NCBI GenBank assembly: GCA_017526785.1 | Contig: JAFXQV010000031.1 | Span: forward strand, 1 to 38,623 | Length of the DNA stretch: 38,623 bases | Reading direction: 5' to 3' | DNA from: Oscillibacter sp. | GTDB taxonomy: Bacteria; Bacillota; Clostridia; Oscillospirales; Oscillospiraceae | Shown: one piece after another, positions 13,181 to 20,364 of the stretch | Position numbering within the stretch: position 1 is the first letter of the stretch | How the letters are laid out: the number at the start of each line of letters is the position of its first letter | Program-made: the position numbers and the translations under genes | The notes under the pieces: generated by a model | What the model was told of the DNA's origin: nothing | Seen by the model: only the letters and a program-made list of their open reading frames with translations | Databases searched by the model: none

Positions 13181-13459
13181 TCAAGCCTGCTCGCGCATTC
13201 TGGCGAAGCACTCACTGCAATACACCGGGCGGTCGGACTTGGGCTCGAACGGCACGCGCGCCACGCCACCGCAGTTGGCGCAGACGGCCTCGAAATACTG
13301 CCGGGGGCCGCGGGCGGCGTTCTTGCGGGCGTCGCGGCAGGACTTGCAACGCTGGGGCTCGTTCTGGAAGCCGCGCTCGGCGTAAAATTCCTGCTCCCCG
13401 GCGGTGAACACGAACTCGTTGCCGCACTCTTTGCAGACCAATACCTTATCCTCGTACAT
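13181..13459 (-). CDS. Zinc-ribbon domain protein, 92 aa
   Basis: Four Cys pairs are visible: CKECG near residue 9, CKSC near 38, CANCGG near 60 and CSEC near 80. This gives two zinc ribbons separated by a basic linker (RDARKNAARGPRQYFEAV). The arrangement matches the 'probable zinc-ribbon' proteins common in Clostridia, whose role is not established; binding to nucleic acid or to the ribosome is plausible. AGGAGAGG precedes the ATG at 13459. It lies 36 bp downstream of sigH on the same strand and is likely in its transcript. Confidence 0.85.
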   Translation of the reverse strand: MYEDKVLVCKECGNEFVFTAGEQEFYAERGFQNEPQRCKSCRDARKNAARGPRQYFEAVCANCGGVARVPFEPKSDRPVYCSECFARMREQA

Positions 13460-13495
13460 GTTGATACCCTCTCCTGTGATGGAATTATATTGCGC

Positions 13496-14149
13496 TCAGC
13501 GTTCGCTGGAGTCGCCGGATTGGATGTGCCGCGCAACCTTGCGCCGGATGCGCTGCACCGCGTTGTCCACGGACTTTGGGGTTCTGCCGACGGTATCGGC
13601 GATTTCCCTGCATGAAAGGCCGTCCAGATAGTACCCCAAAATCGTTGCTTCAAATTCGGACAACCGCTTCCGTACACCAGAGAGGAGGGAGGCCGTATGC
13701 TCCCTGTCGATGAGGAACTCTTCGGGGTTCCTCTGGAGCATGGGCGCGTATAAGGCGCTGGAATCGCTGTCAAAACCGGGAGAATTAAGGGAAACGGACT
13801 GGGTAGACGCTCTGCGTTTGTCCCGTACGGAATCGCGCAACAGGGAGGAGAGGCGGCTTCGGACGCAGATTTCCGCGAATGTGCGGAACGCGGCCTCTTT
13901 GCGGGGGTCGTACTCCCGGATAGCCTTCAACAGTCCGAGCATGCCTTCCTGAATCAGGTCTTCGCTGTCCCACCCGGCCAGAAAGAACGGGCGCGCACAG
14001 CTTCGGACAAGGCGGTAATGCCGTCTGACAAGCGCCTCCTCGGCGGTGCGGTCGCCGGAGGCGGCGCGGCGGCAAAGCTCTTCGTCCGGGACAGGCCGGA
14101 CGCCTTCGGGGGGCTGGCCGTAAACGGACTCCGTACAGAAATCAAACAT
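13496..14149 (-). CDS. sigH: RNA polymerase sigma-H factor
   Basis: This 217-residue sigma-70-family factor directs early sporulation and stationary-phase genes. Region 2 is clear: VPDEELCRRAASGDRTAEEA (about residues 18-37), then SEDLIQEGMLGLLKAIREYD with FRTFAEICVRSRLSSLLRD. Region 4 follows: LSEFEATILGYYLDGLSCRE, IADTVGRTPKSVDNAVQRIR. The spacing and the 'FAEIC+R' and 'YLDG-S--EI' signatures match Bacillus SigH. No ribosome binding site precedes the ATG at 14149. Instead a consensus promoter ends 6 nt before it, so the mRNA probably begins at the AUG itself. A zinc-ribbon gene follows. Confidence 0.9.
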   Translation of the reverse strand: MFDFCTESVYGQPPEGVRPVPDEELCRRAASGDRTAEEALVRRHYRLVRSCARPFFLAGWDSEDLIQEGMLGLLKAIREYDPRKEAAFRTFAEICVRSRLSSLLRDSVRDKRRASTQSVSLNSPGFDSDSSALYAPMLQRNPEEFLIDREHTASLLSGVRKRLSEFEATILGYYLDGLSCREIADTVGRTPKSVDNAVQRIRRKVARHIQSGDSSER

Positions 14150-14155
14150 GGGTGT

Positions 14156-14185
14156 ATTATAACCGTCCTCTGTGGAAAATGTCAA
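14156..14185 (-). promoter_or_regulatory. Promoter of sigH, implying a leaderless mRNA
   Basis: On the minus strand, TTGACA (14180-14185), 18 nt and TATAAT (14156-14161) are followed by only 6 nt before the ATG at 14149. The stretch 14186-14384 is AT-rich (several TTTTT runs) and holds no gene I can support. Confidence 0.75.
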
Positions 14186-14384
14186 GCGTTTTCTCCTGTC
14201 GGGTACAAATTTTTTCTCGAAAATCCGGCAATTTTTGTGCGTTCAGGCCATATTTTTACTGCTTTTAGTGCAAATTTTTACTTTGCCGTTCTCCGTCGCG
14301 GCACCGACGGAAGGCGCTGTTTACCCGCTCTCACACGTTGCGTCGACATCTTCTCCGGATGAGTGGCAGGAACACGCCACCCGC

Positions 14385-14768
14385 TCAGACGGTAATTTCA
14401 ATCTGGTTGCCCTCAATGACCACGACACAGCTTTCATAGTAGCCGTCGCCGGTCGTCCGGGGACCGCTGACGACCTCATAGCCGCTTTCGCGTAAGCGCG
14501 CCGTCAGTTCGTCGACTTTCTGTTTGCTCCCGACGCTGAACGCCACATGAACAAATCCCGTACGGTTCAGGCCTTTGGGGGCGTCGGTCATGTCGGGCTT
14601 GTTCATGACTTCCAGCCGCGCCCCGTCGCCGAAGCTGACAAAGTACGACCGGAACCCGGTCTTGACGTTGTGGTAGCCGTCATTGGAACGCCCGTCAAGG
14701 AAGTTCACGAAAAAATCCCGCGCCGCCTGCAAGTCGTTGACGTACAGCGCAACGTGTTCGATTTTCAT
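14385..14768 (-). CDS. VOC-family (glyoxalase/bleomycin-resistance-like) protein, 127 aa
   Basis: The protein has two beta-alpha-beta-beta-beta modules of the vicinal oxygen chelate fold. Likely metal ligands are the His in MKIEHVALYV, the Glu in ARLEVMN, the His in TGFVHVAFSV and the Glu in NQIEITV. This set is the usual glyoxalase I-like one, but members also include dioxygenases and resistance proteins, so substrate is undetermined. GGGGAC precedes the ATG at 14768. The gene starts 12 bp after the glyA stop and is probably co-transcribed with it. Confidence 0.87.
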   Translation of the reverse strand: MKIEHVALYVNDLQAARDFFVNFLDGRSNDGYHNVKTGFRSYFVSFGDGARLEVMNKPDMTDAPKGLNRTGFVHVAFSVGSKQKVDELTARLRESGYEVVSGPRTTGDGYYESCVVVIEGNQIEITV

Positions 14769-14780
14769 GGATTTGTCCCC

Positions 14781-16031
14781 TTAAACCCGATACAGCGGAT
14801 ATTTTTCACAGAGTTCGTCCACCGTGGAGAGGATTTCGCCCCGGCTGACATCAAACTCGAAAATTGCTTTCAGAATCAGGTCGCCCACAATCTTCATTTC
14901 CTCTTCCTTGAATCCTCTGGTCGTCACGGCGGGGGTACCCAGACGCACGCCGGAAGTCTCCGACACCGGGCGCGGGTCGTTCGGGATTGCGTTCTTGTTG
15001 ACCGTGATATGCACGCGGTCGAGACGGTCTTCCAGTTCGCGGCCGCTCATGTTCAGCTTGCGCAAGTCCAGCAACATCAAGTGGTTGTCCGTGCCGCCGC
15101 TGACAAGGTCAATGCCGCCGTTGATGAGGGTTTCGGCGAGTGTGCGGGCGTTCTTGACAATCTGCGCCTGATAGTCCTTGAACTCCGGGCGCAAGGCCTC
15201 GCCCATGGCCACGGCCTTCGCCGCGATGATGTGCATGAGGGGGCCGCCCTGCGTCCCCGGGAACATGGCGCGGTTGATTTTCTTCGCGATGTCCTCGTGA
15301 TTCGTGAGGATGATGCCGCCCCGGGGGCCGCGCATGGTCTTGTGGGTCGTCGTCGTGACCACGTCCGCGTAAGGCAACGGGTTCGGGTGTTCCCCGGCGG
15401 CCACAAGCCCGGCAATGTGCGCCATGTCCACCATGAGATACGCCCCGACATCATGCGCGATTTCCGCGAACTTCTTAAAGTCGATGATTCGGGGGTAGGC
15501 CGACGCGCCCGCGATAATCATCTTGGGCTTGTGGGTCTCGGCCTGCTTGCGCACGTCCTCATAGTCGATACAGCCCGTTTCGGGGTTGACGCCATAGGAG
15601 ACCGCGTTGTAGAGTTTGCCGGAAAAGCTGGCCTTACTGCCGTGGGTCAGATGTCCGCCCGCGCCCAAATCCATGCCCAGCACGGTGTCGCCGGGCTTGC
15701 AGAGTGCCAAGTAAACGCAGAAATTCGCCTGTGAACCGCTGTGCGCCTGTACATTGGCGTACTTCGCCGAGAAAACCTGCTTTGCGCGCTCAATGCAGAT
15801 TTGTTCGGCAATGTCCACGTACTCACAGCCGCCGTAATAGCGGTGTCCGGGGTAGCCTTCGGCGTACTTGTTCGTAAGGACACTGCCCATCGTCGCCATG
15901 ACTTCGGGGCTGACAAGGTTCTCCGAGGCGATGAGTTCAAGGTTGTTCTGCTGGCGCTTGAGTTCCAGAGACAGGACACGGGCGATTTTCGGGTCTTTCT
16001 GCTCCACAATGTGGATGTTTTCGTTAATCAT
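14781..16031 (-). CDS. glyA: Serine hydroxymethyltransferase
   Basis: This 416-residue PLP enzyme interconverts serine and glycine with tetrahydrofolate, feeding one-carbon metabolism. The start at 16031 ([16 protein letters not shown]) has GAGG upstream; the longer frame to 16166 covers the promoter. Signatures include [52 protein letters not shown]-like [31 protein letters not shown] and the PLP lysine in [15 protein letters not shown]. Length is normal. The VOC gene follows at 12 bp. Confidence 0.97.
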   Translation of the reverse strand: MINENIHIVEQKDPKIARVLSLELKRQQNNLELIASENLVSPEVMATMGSVLTNKYAEGYPGHRYYGGCEYVDIAEQICIERAKQVFSAKYANVQAHSGSQANFCVYLALCKPGDTVLGMDLGAGGHLTHGSKASFSGKLYNAVSYGVNPETGCIDYEDVRKQAETHKPKMIIAGASAYPRIIDFKKFAEIAHDVGAYLMVDMAHIAGLVAAGEHPNPLPYADVVTTTTHKTMRGPRGGIILTNHEDIAKKINRAMFPGTQGGPLMHIIAAKAVAMGEALRPEFKDYQAQIVKNARTLAETLINGGIDLVSGGTDNHLMLLDLRKLNMSGRELEDRLDRVHITVNKNAIPNDPRPVSETSGVRLGTPAVTTRGFKEEEMKIVGDLILKAIFEFDVSRGEILSTVDELCEKYPLYRV

Positions 16032-16099
16032 GTTAGCCTCATTTCCGGCCGTCCCGGCGTCCGGGGCGGCTTTATTGGGATTGCGTAACGCGTCCACAC

Positions 16100-16128
16100 A
16101 CTTTACCAGATTTCGGCGCGGATTGCAA
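16100..16128 (-). promoter_or_regulatory. Promoter of glyA
   Basis: On the minus strand, TTGCAA (16123-16128), 17 nt and TAAAGT (16100-16105) give a start site about 60 bp before the glyA ATG. Confidence 0.6.
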
Positions 16129-16188
16129 CAGAAATTTTCGGTCTCCGCGACATCGCCCCCTGTCACCGGGGCGACAGAGGGCGAGGGA

Positions 16189-16749
16189 CTATTTCATCAT
16201 CCCGGACACGCGGCGGCTCAGAAGCACGGCCAGAGACAGTTTCACCGCGTCGGGAATCAGGAACGGGAACACGCACCAGCACAGCGCGTCCCAGACGCGG
16301 ATTTCCGACACATAGAGGAACACAAACCACGCCGTCCCGAACGTGTAGCACACGGCCAGTCCGGCGGCGCAGGCGGCAACCTGTACGGGCATGGCGTCGC
16401 CGAAACGGGAGGTCAGGAACCAGTAGACGAGCGCCAGCGCCACAAATCCGAGGAGATAGCCGCCGGTCGTGTCCAGCAGTACGCCGAGGCCGCCGCGAAA
16501 GCCGCTGAACACGGGCAGTCCCACGGCACCTAACAGCAGATAGACGGCCACGCTACAGAGGCCGCGCCGTCCGCCCAGACACATCATGGCGGCGAACACG
16601 CCGAAAGTCTGCATGGTGAACGGAACCAGCGGCTTCGGCACGGGAATCGAGACCCAAGCGCAGACGGCGATAAGTACGGCGAACAGCGCGGTATAGGCGA
16701 GGTCGAGCGTACGCATACGAGCCGCCCCCGCGGATACAGATTGTGACAT
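16189..16749 (-). CDS. bioY: Biotin transporter BioY (ECF substrate-binding component)
   Basis: This 186-residue membrane protein has about six hydrophobic segments. Family signatures are the N-terminal [60 protein letters not shown] and TTGGYLLGF, all close to the BioY consensus. It captures biotin and normally works with shared EcfA/EcfT units, not present in this window. The start at 16749 has AAAGGTGG upstream. A BirA-type operator covers its promoter -35, so expression should fall when biotin is plentiful. Confidence 0.95.
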   Translation of the reverse strand: MSQSVSAGAARMRTLDLAYTALFAVLIAVCAWVSIPVPKPLVPFTMQTFGVFAAMMCLGGRRGLCSVAVYLLLGAVGLPVFSGFRGGLGVLLDTTGGYLLGFVALALVYWFLTSRFGDAMPVQVAACAAGLAVCYTFGTAWFVFLYVSEIRVWDALCWCVFPFLIPDAVKLSLAVLLSRRVSGMMK

Positions 16750-16783
16750 GACAAGGCCACCTTTCGGAATGGATTTGCGCGTC

Positions 16784-16812
16784 ATGATAGCACAGGCCGG
16801 GAAGATTGTCAA
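16784..16812 (-). promoter_or_regulatory. Promoter of bioY
   Basis: On the minus strand, TTGACA (16807-16812), 17 nt and TATCAT (16784-16789). The -35 lies inside the left arm of the BirA-type operator. Confidence 0.8.
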
Positions 16813-16838
16813 CCGATTTTTTTATAAGGGTTGACAAT
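16805..16838. promoter_or_regulatory. BirA-type biotin operator
   Basis: ATTGTCAACC, 14 nt, GGTTGACAAT is a perfect inverted repeat matching the BirA operator pattern known from Firmicutes (TTGTNAACC-N14/15-GGTTNACAA). It overlaps the bioY -35 and would repress bioY through biotinoyl-AMP-bound BirA. Confidence 0.88.
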
Positions 16839-16860
16839 ACGCACCCGCCGACACAGCCCG

Positions 16861-16888
16861 CATAAATTCCAACATCGGCGCATAGAGT
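16861..16888 (+). promoter_or_regulatory. Possible sigma-E promoter of the spoIVFA/B pair
   Basis: CATAAA (16861-16866), 14 nt and CATAGAGT (16881-16888) resemble mother-cell sigma-E elements (ATA-N14-16-CATAnnnT). A 7-bp inverted repeat (TCCAACA ... TGTTGGA) overlaps. The match is modest. Confidence 0.4.
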
Positions 16889-16917
16889 GTTGGAAACGGC
16901 GCGGGGAGGCGGTCATC

Positions 16918-17949
16918 ATGACAACGGTTCACAGGTACGGCAAGCGTCCGGCACAGCACAGGCACAGACGGGGACGGCGGCAGTTTTGGCAGTTCATGAT
17001 ATGCGGTACGGTGTTCGTGGCGCTGGTGGCCGCCAAGCTCTACAGTCCGCGCCACGCCGCGACACTCCGCCGCGCCATCAGCGGGGCAATGGACAGAAAT
17101 ATGGACGTTCAGGAAGTGTTCGCAAGCGTGGGGCGTACGTTCGCCGGGGAGAACGCGCCCGCCGAGGGCTTGCGGGAAGTCTGGAACGCGGTATTTCTCC
17201 CGTCGGGCGGCGGCACGGAAACCGGACGGACCGTCACGGAAACGCTCTCCGGCCTGATATCCGGTAACGCTTCGGAGACGCTTTCCGGGGACGCGGCGGA
17301 GCCTCCCGCCGGGGACGTTCCCGAAATCGCGCCGCAAACGGATTCCGAACCTCCGGAGACGCTCACGCGGCACCAGTGGACGGAGACTTTCGGCAACAGT
17401 ACGGCGTTCGCGTCGCTCTCGGAACCTTGGCCGGAGACGTCCGGCGCGGCGGTCATCCCGGAAGCGTCCGTCGACGACGCCCGCCCGGAAGGACAGGCTT
17501 CTTTCCTCTACACAGGACAGAACCTGCCCCAAAACGTCGGCATGGAGCAGGTTCTGTTGAACTTCGACTACCAAAGCCCGGTACACGGGGAAATGACGTC
17601 CGGCTTCGGCTACCGCAAACACCCCGTTGACGGCGTGGAGCGCTTCCATTACGGCGTGGACATCGCCGCCGAAACGGGTACCGATATCGTCTGTTTCGCG
17701 GACGGCGTTGTGACCGCCACCGGGGAGAGTACCAGTTTCGGCAGGTATTGCACCGTCGAACACGTCGGCGGCTTCACGACCCTATACGCGCACTGCGACC
17801 GCGTCACGGCGACATCCGGCGCGACGGTTCACAAGGGCGACAAACTCGCGGAAGTCGGCGCGACCGGACAGGCCACGGGACCCCATTTACATTTCGCCTT
17901 ACAGCGGGAAGGCGTCTACCTGAACCCCGTTTACTATCTGGCGGGATAA
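16918..17949 (+). CDS. Membrane-anchored M23 (LytM) protein, SpoIVFA-like
   Basis: This 343-residue protein starts at ATG 16918 after GGGGAGGCGG. A basic N-terminus (RYGKRPAQHRHRRGRRQ) precedes one membrane helix at about residues 21-40 (WQFMICGTVFVALVAAKLY), giving an extracytoplasmic C-terminus. A low-complexity Thr/Glu/Pro linker spans about 95-195. The LytM domain occupies about 215-340: SPVHGEMTSGFGYRKHP, FHYGVDIAAETGTDI with the H-x3-D zinc ligands, TTLYAHCD and GPHLHFAL with the second His pair. It is followed after 51 bp by an M50 protease gene, the spoIVFA-spoIVFB order of Bacillus, hence the assignment. Unlike the regulator-type SpoIVFA I recall, the zinc ligands appear intact. Confidence 0.75.
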   Translation: MTTVHRYGKRPAQHRHRRGRRQFWQFMICGTVFVALVAAKLYSPRHAATLRRAISGAMDRNMDVQEVFASVGRTFAGENAPAEGLREVWNAVFLPSGGGTETGRTVTETLSGLISGNASETLSGDAAEPPAGDVPEIAPQTDSEPPETLTRHQWTETFGNSTAFASLSEPWPETSGAAVIPEASVDDARPEGQASFLYTGQNLPQNVGMEQVLLNFDYQSPVHGEMTSGFGYRKHPVDGVERFHYGVDIAAETGTDIVCFADGVVTATGESTSFGRYCTVEHVGGFTTLYAHCDRVTATSGATVHKGDKLAEVGATGQATGPHLHFALQREGVYLNPVYYLAG

Positions 17950-18000
17950 CGTTGCTATCTGGCGGAACGGCCGCCTGTCCACGAAAGGAGTTTTCAAGTT

Positions 18001-18582
18001 ATGGCACGGGTACGCGTGAAGGGTTCTCCGGCATTCTACATTCTTCTGGTATGGTTCGCGGCGGTCAACGGCTTGCGGCCGCTTCTGACGGTGCTTTCGG
18101 CGGCTCTCGTCCACGAGTGCGGACACTTCGCCGCGCTTCGGCGTTGCGGGGCGCGCGTGACGGGGTTCCGGCTGGGCGTCTGCGGTGCCGTGCTGGACAG
18201 TAACTGCTCCCGGCTATCCTACGCCGACGAATTGTTTTGCGTTTTGGCCGGGGCGGGTGCCAATCTGCTGGCGGCGGTACTCTGCGCGGCGGCCGGGAAT
18301 CCGTACCCCGCTTTCACGGGCGCAAATTTGATTCTCTGCGCGTTTAACCTGTTGCCCGTGCGCCCACTCGACGGCGGCCGGGCGCTGGAACTGCTCCTGT
18401 CATGGGCGGCGGGACCCGCCGCCGGGGAGTACGCGGCACGCTGGGTCAGCGCGGCGGGCGCGCTCGCGCTGGCCTCCGGGCTGGCCTATGTCATGCACGG
18501 AAGCGGGGGCAGTCTGTGGCTCCTGCCCGCCATGTTCGGACTGCTCGCCGTATCCGTGCGGGAATGCGCCGGGCGGGCGTGA
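18001..18582 (+). CDS. M50 site-2 protease, SpoIVFB-like
   Basis: This 193-residue multi-pass membrane metalloprotease has the active-site helix AALVHECGHFAALRR (HExxH, about residues 37-41) and the second motif NLLPVRPLDGGRALE (N-x-x-P-x-x-P-L-D-G-G). About five hydrophobic segments are visible. In Bacillus, SpoIVFB in the outer forespore membrane cleaves pro-sigma-K and is held inactive by SpoIVFA; the LytM gene directly upstream supports the same pair here. The protein lacks the C-terminal CBS domain of Bacillus SpoIVFB, being about 95 residues shorter. AAAGGAG precedes ATG 18001. Confidence 0.82.
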   Translation: MARVRVKGSPAFYILLVWFAAVNGLRPLLTVLSAALVHECGHFAALRRCGARVTGFRLGVCGAVLDSNCSRLSYADELFCVLAGAGANLLAAVLCAAAGNPYPAFTGANLILCAFNLLPVRPLDGGRALELLLSWAAGPAAGEYAARWVSAAGALALASGLAYVMHGSGGSLWLLPAMFGLLAVSVRECAGRA

Positions 18583-18609
18583 ATGTCGCGCTTCGCCGGA
18601 CGCGACATT
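18582..18609. terminator. Perfect hairpin between convergent operons
   Basis: AATGTCGCG and CGCGACATT pair perfectly over 9 bp around a 10-nt loop, beginning at the last base of the spoIVFB-like stop. No U run follows on either strand, so it may act as a weak terminator or as 3'-end protection for both convergent transcripts. Confidence 0.5.
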
Positions 18610-18624
18610 GGGCAGCTTGCGGCA

Positions 18625-19254
18625 CTATGGAAGCAGTTCCCGGAGTTGCGTTTTTACGCGGTTCAGGTCGGGACAGGTCAATAACGGAATCAGTCGGTTG
18701 ATTTCCTCTATGCTCTTGTCCCACCAGCGGAACGCCAACAGTAACGCAATGAGTTCGCTGTCAAAGCGTTTCCGGAGTTCCCGCGCCGGGTTCCCGACGA
18801 CAATTGTATACGGTTCGATATCGTGTCCCACGACGCTGTTGGCTCCGATAATCGCGCCGTCGCCGACGTGGACGCCCGGCAGAATCACCGCGTTCTGTCC
18901 AATCCAGACATCATTGCCAATCACGGTATCACCTTTCAGGGGCAGGTCGGACAGCGGCGGCGGCGACATGTCCCAGCCCTCCAGCGTGTAAAAGGGAAAC
19001 GTAGAAACGGCGTTCATCTGGTGGTTCGCGCCGTTCATCACAAATTCGACGCCCCGCGCAATCTGACAGAATTTCCCGATGATGAGCTTGTCCCCGGTAA
19101 ACGCGTAATGGTGCGTGACGTGGCTTTCAAACTCGCTGTCGGCGATATATGTGAAGTCGCCAACAAGGATATTGGGATTCCGAATCGTCGGCTTGACATA
19201 GATTTCCTGTTTGTAGCCCGGAATCGGGAAAACTTGATTCGGGTCAGGTTTCAC
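18625..19254 (-). CDS. Vat-like xenobiotic O-acetyltransferase (left-handed beta helix)
   Basis: This 209-residue hexapeptide-repeat protein starts with GTG at 19254; AGGAGG lies inside the end of the preceding gene. Signatures of the Vat/CatB-type xenobiotic acetyltransferases are visible: NPNILVGDFTYIADSEFESH, VTHHYAFTGDKLIIGKFCQI, ARGVEFVMNGANHQMNAVST with the catalytic-type His, and the repeats DTVIGNDVWIGQNAVILPGV and HVGDGAIIGANSVVGHDIEP. Known members acetylate streptogramin A or chloramphenicol using acetyl-CoA, but many chromosomal relatives have no proven drug substrate. It overlaps the preceding acetyltransferase gene by 11 bp. Calling it a resistance gene would go beyond the sequence. 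Confidence 0.88.
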   Translation of the reverse strand: MKPDPNQVFPIPGYKQEIYVKPTIRNPNILVGDFTYIADSEFESHVTHHYAFTGDKLIIGKFCQIARGVEFVMNGANHQMNAVSTFPFYTLEGWDMSPPPLSDLPLKGDTVIGNDVWIGQNAVILPGVHVGDGAIIGANSVVGHDIEPYTIVVGNPARELRKRFDSELIALLLAFRWWDKSIEEINRLIPLLTCPDLNRVKTQLRELLP

Positions 19255-19876
19255 CGCGTTCGCCTCCTAAATTTTCCCAGTCGATTTTGTCGGACTTGTA
19301 GAAAAATTCCCGGTCACGTTCGCCGACGGCGCGTAACACTCGGCAAGGGTTCCCGACAGCAAGCACGTTGTCGGGAATGTCCTTCGTGACGACGCTTCCG
19401 GCTCCGATAACGGCATTTTTGCCGATTCTCACGCCGGGGACAATCACGACGCCCGCCCCAATCCACGCGTTGTCGCCTATGCGGACATCCCGGTTATACT
19501 GCAGGCCGCGTCCGCGCAGTCCGGCGTCAATGGGGTGATTCGCCGTGGCAATCGTGACGTTGGGGGCAAACATCACTTTGTCGCCGACGTAAATGTGACC
19601 GTCGTCGACAAGGGTCAGATTGAAGTTGACGTAAACGCCGGAACCCAAATGCAAATGGCGTCCGCCCCAGTTGGCGCGAAACGGGAGTTCAATATAGCAG
19701 TTTTCGCCGCACTCGGCAAAGGTTTCTTTCATGTAGGCCTGCTTGGCGTCGCAGTCCGACGGCTTCAACTGGTTGAACGCCCACAATTTATCCTGATACG
19801 GCACCTGCTCGCGCATAATCTCGGGGTCGGCGGGGTCGTAAATCAGCCCGTTTGCCATTCTCTCGTATTGCGTCAT
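19244..19876 (-). CDS. Maltose/galactoside O-acetyltransferase-like protein
   Basis: This 210-residue protein has the N-terminal Mac domain (YERMANGLIYDPADPEIMRE ... QLKPSDCDAKQAYMKETFAE) followed by left-handed beta-helix hexapeptide repeats with ATANHPIDAGLR carrying the catalytic His, and RIGDNAWIGAGVVIVPGVRI, GKNAVIGAGSVVTKDIPDNV, LAVGNPCRVLR. This is the LacA/Maa type, which acetylates sugar hydroxyls with acetyl-CoA. AAAGGTGA precedes the ATG at 19876. It lies 6 bp after the oxidase-like gene and overlaps the next acetyltransferase gene, so three to four genes form one operon. Confidence 0.92.
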   Translation of the reverse strand: MTQYERMANGLIYDPADPEIMREQVPYQDKLWAFNQLKPSDCDAKQAYMKETFAECGENCYIELPFRANWGGRHLHLGSGVYVNFNLTLVDDGHIYVGDKVMFAPNVTIATANHPIDAGLRGRGLQYNRDVRIGDNAWIGAGVVIVPGVRIGKNAVIGAGSVVTKDIPDNVLAVGNPCRVLRAVGERDREFFYKSDKIDWENLGGERGET

Positions 19877-19882
19877 AGAGCG

Positions 19883-20350
19883 TCACCTTTCCCGTACGCG
19901 TTTCCCGGTCATGTATTCCACGGTCAGTTCCAGACACTGCACGCGCTTTCCGTCGTTTTGTAGTTCCTTTTCCACGTAATCGGGGGCGGCGTATTTCAGC
20001 CCCAAGTCGCGCACCCGTGCAAGCACTTCCGCCCGGTCGTCCAGAATCCGTACCCGCCCGAACACAATCACGCTTCGGAACGTCAGCCACCACTCCCCCG
20101 GCGTGCGTTCCCCGGCGTCCATGACGCAGAATGTCGCCTTGTCACAGCGCCGGACGGCGTCTATCTTGTGACCCTCCCCGGCGCAGTGAAAGTAAAGCCT
20201 CCCGTCCTGATAGACGAAGTCCAGCGGCACCGCGTAGGGGTAGCCGTCGTCGCCCGACACGGCCAGCACGCCGCGCGGCTCCCGGCACAGAATTTCCACG
20301 CATTCCGATTCCGTCAACTGCTGTTTCCAGCGGCGCATTTTCCGGAACAT
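19883..20350 (-). CDS. Pyridoxamine 5'-phosphate oxidase-like FMN-binding protein, 155 aa
   Basis: The N-terminal MRRWKQQLTESECVEILCRE, then GVLAVSGDDGYPYAVPLDFV, YFHCAGEGHKIDAVRRCDKA and FCVMDAGE match the split-barrel flavin-binding family that includes NimA-type nitroimidazole reductases and PNPOx-like proteins. The His in HCAGEGHK would contact FMN. Small proteins of this type are common in Clostridia with unclear substrates. AAGGACGG precedes the ATG at 20350. The gene lies 14 bp after the DUF1846 gene. Confidence 0.88.
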   Translation of the reverse strand: MFRKMRRWKQQLTESECVEILCREPRGVLAVSGDDGYPYAVPLDFVYQDGRLYFHCAGEGHKIDAVRRCDKATFCVMDAGERTPGEWWLTFRSVIVFGRVRILDDRAEVLARVRDLGLKYAAPDYVEKELQNDGKRVQCLELTVEYMTGKRVRER

Positions 20351-20364
20351 CGTTTCACCGTCCT

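Noticed and set aside
14172-14495. A plus-strand frame of 107 codons with a signal-peptide-like start, beside sigH
   Set aside because: It starts at GTG inside the sigH promoter, has no ribosome binding site, overlaps the VOC gene antisense by over 100 bp, and its hydrophobic stretch is explained by T-rich noncoding DNA.
18625-19254. Calling the Vat-like gene an antibiotic-resistance gene
   Set aside because: The family pattern is clear, but chromosomal relatives often lack drug activity, and nothing here marks it as acquired.
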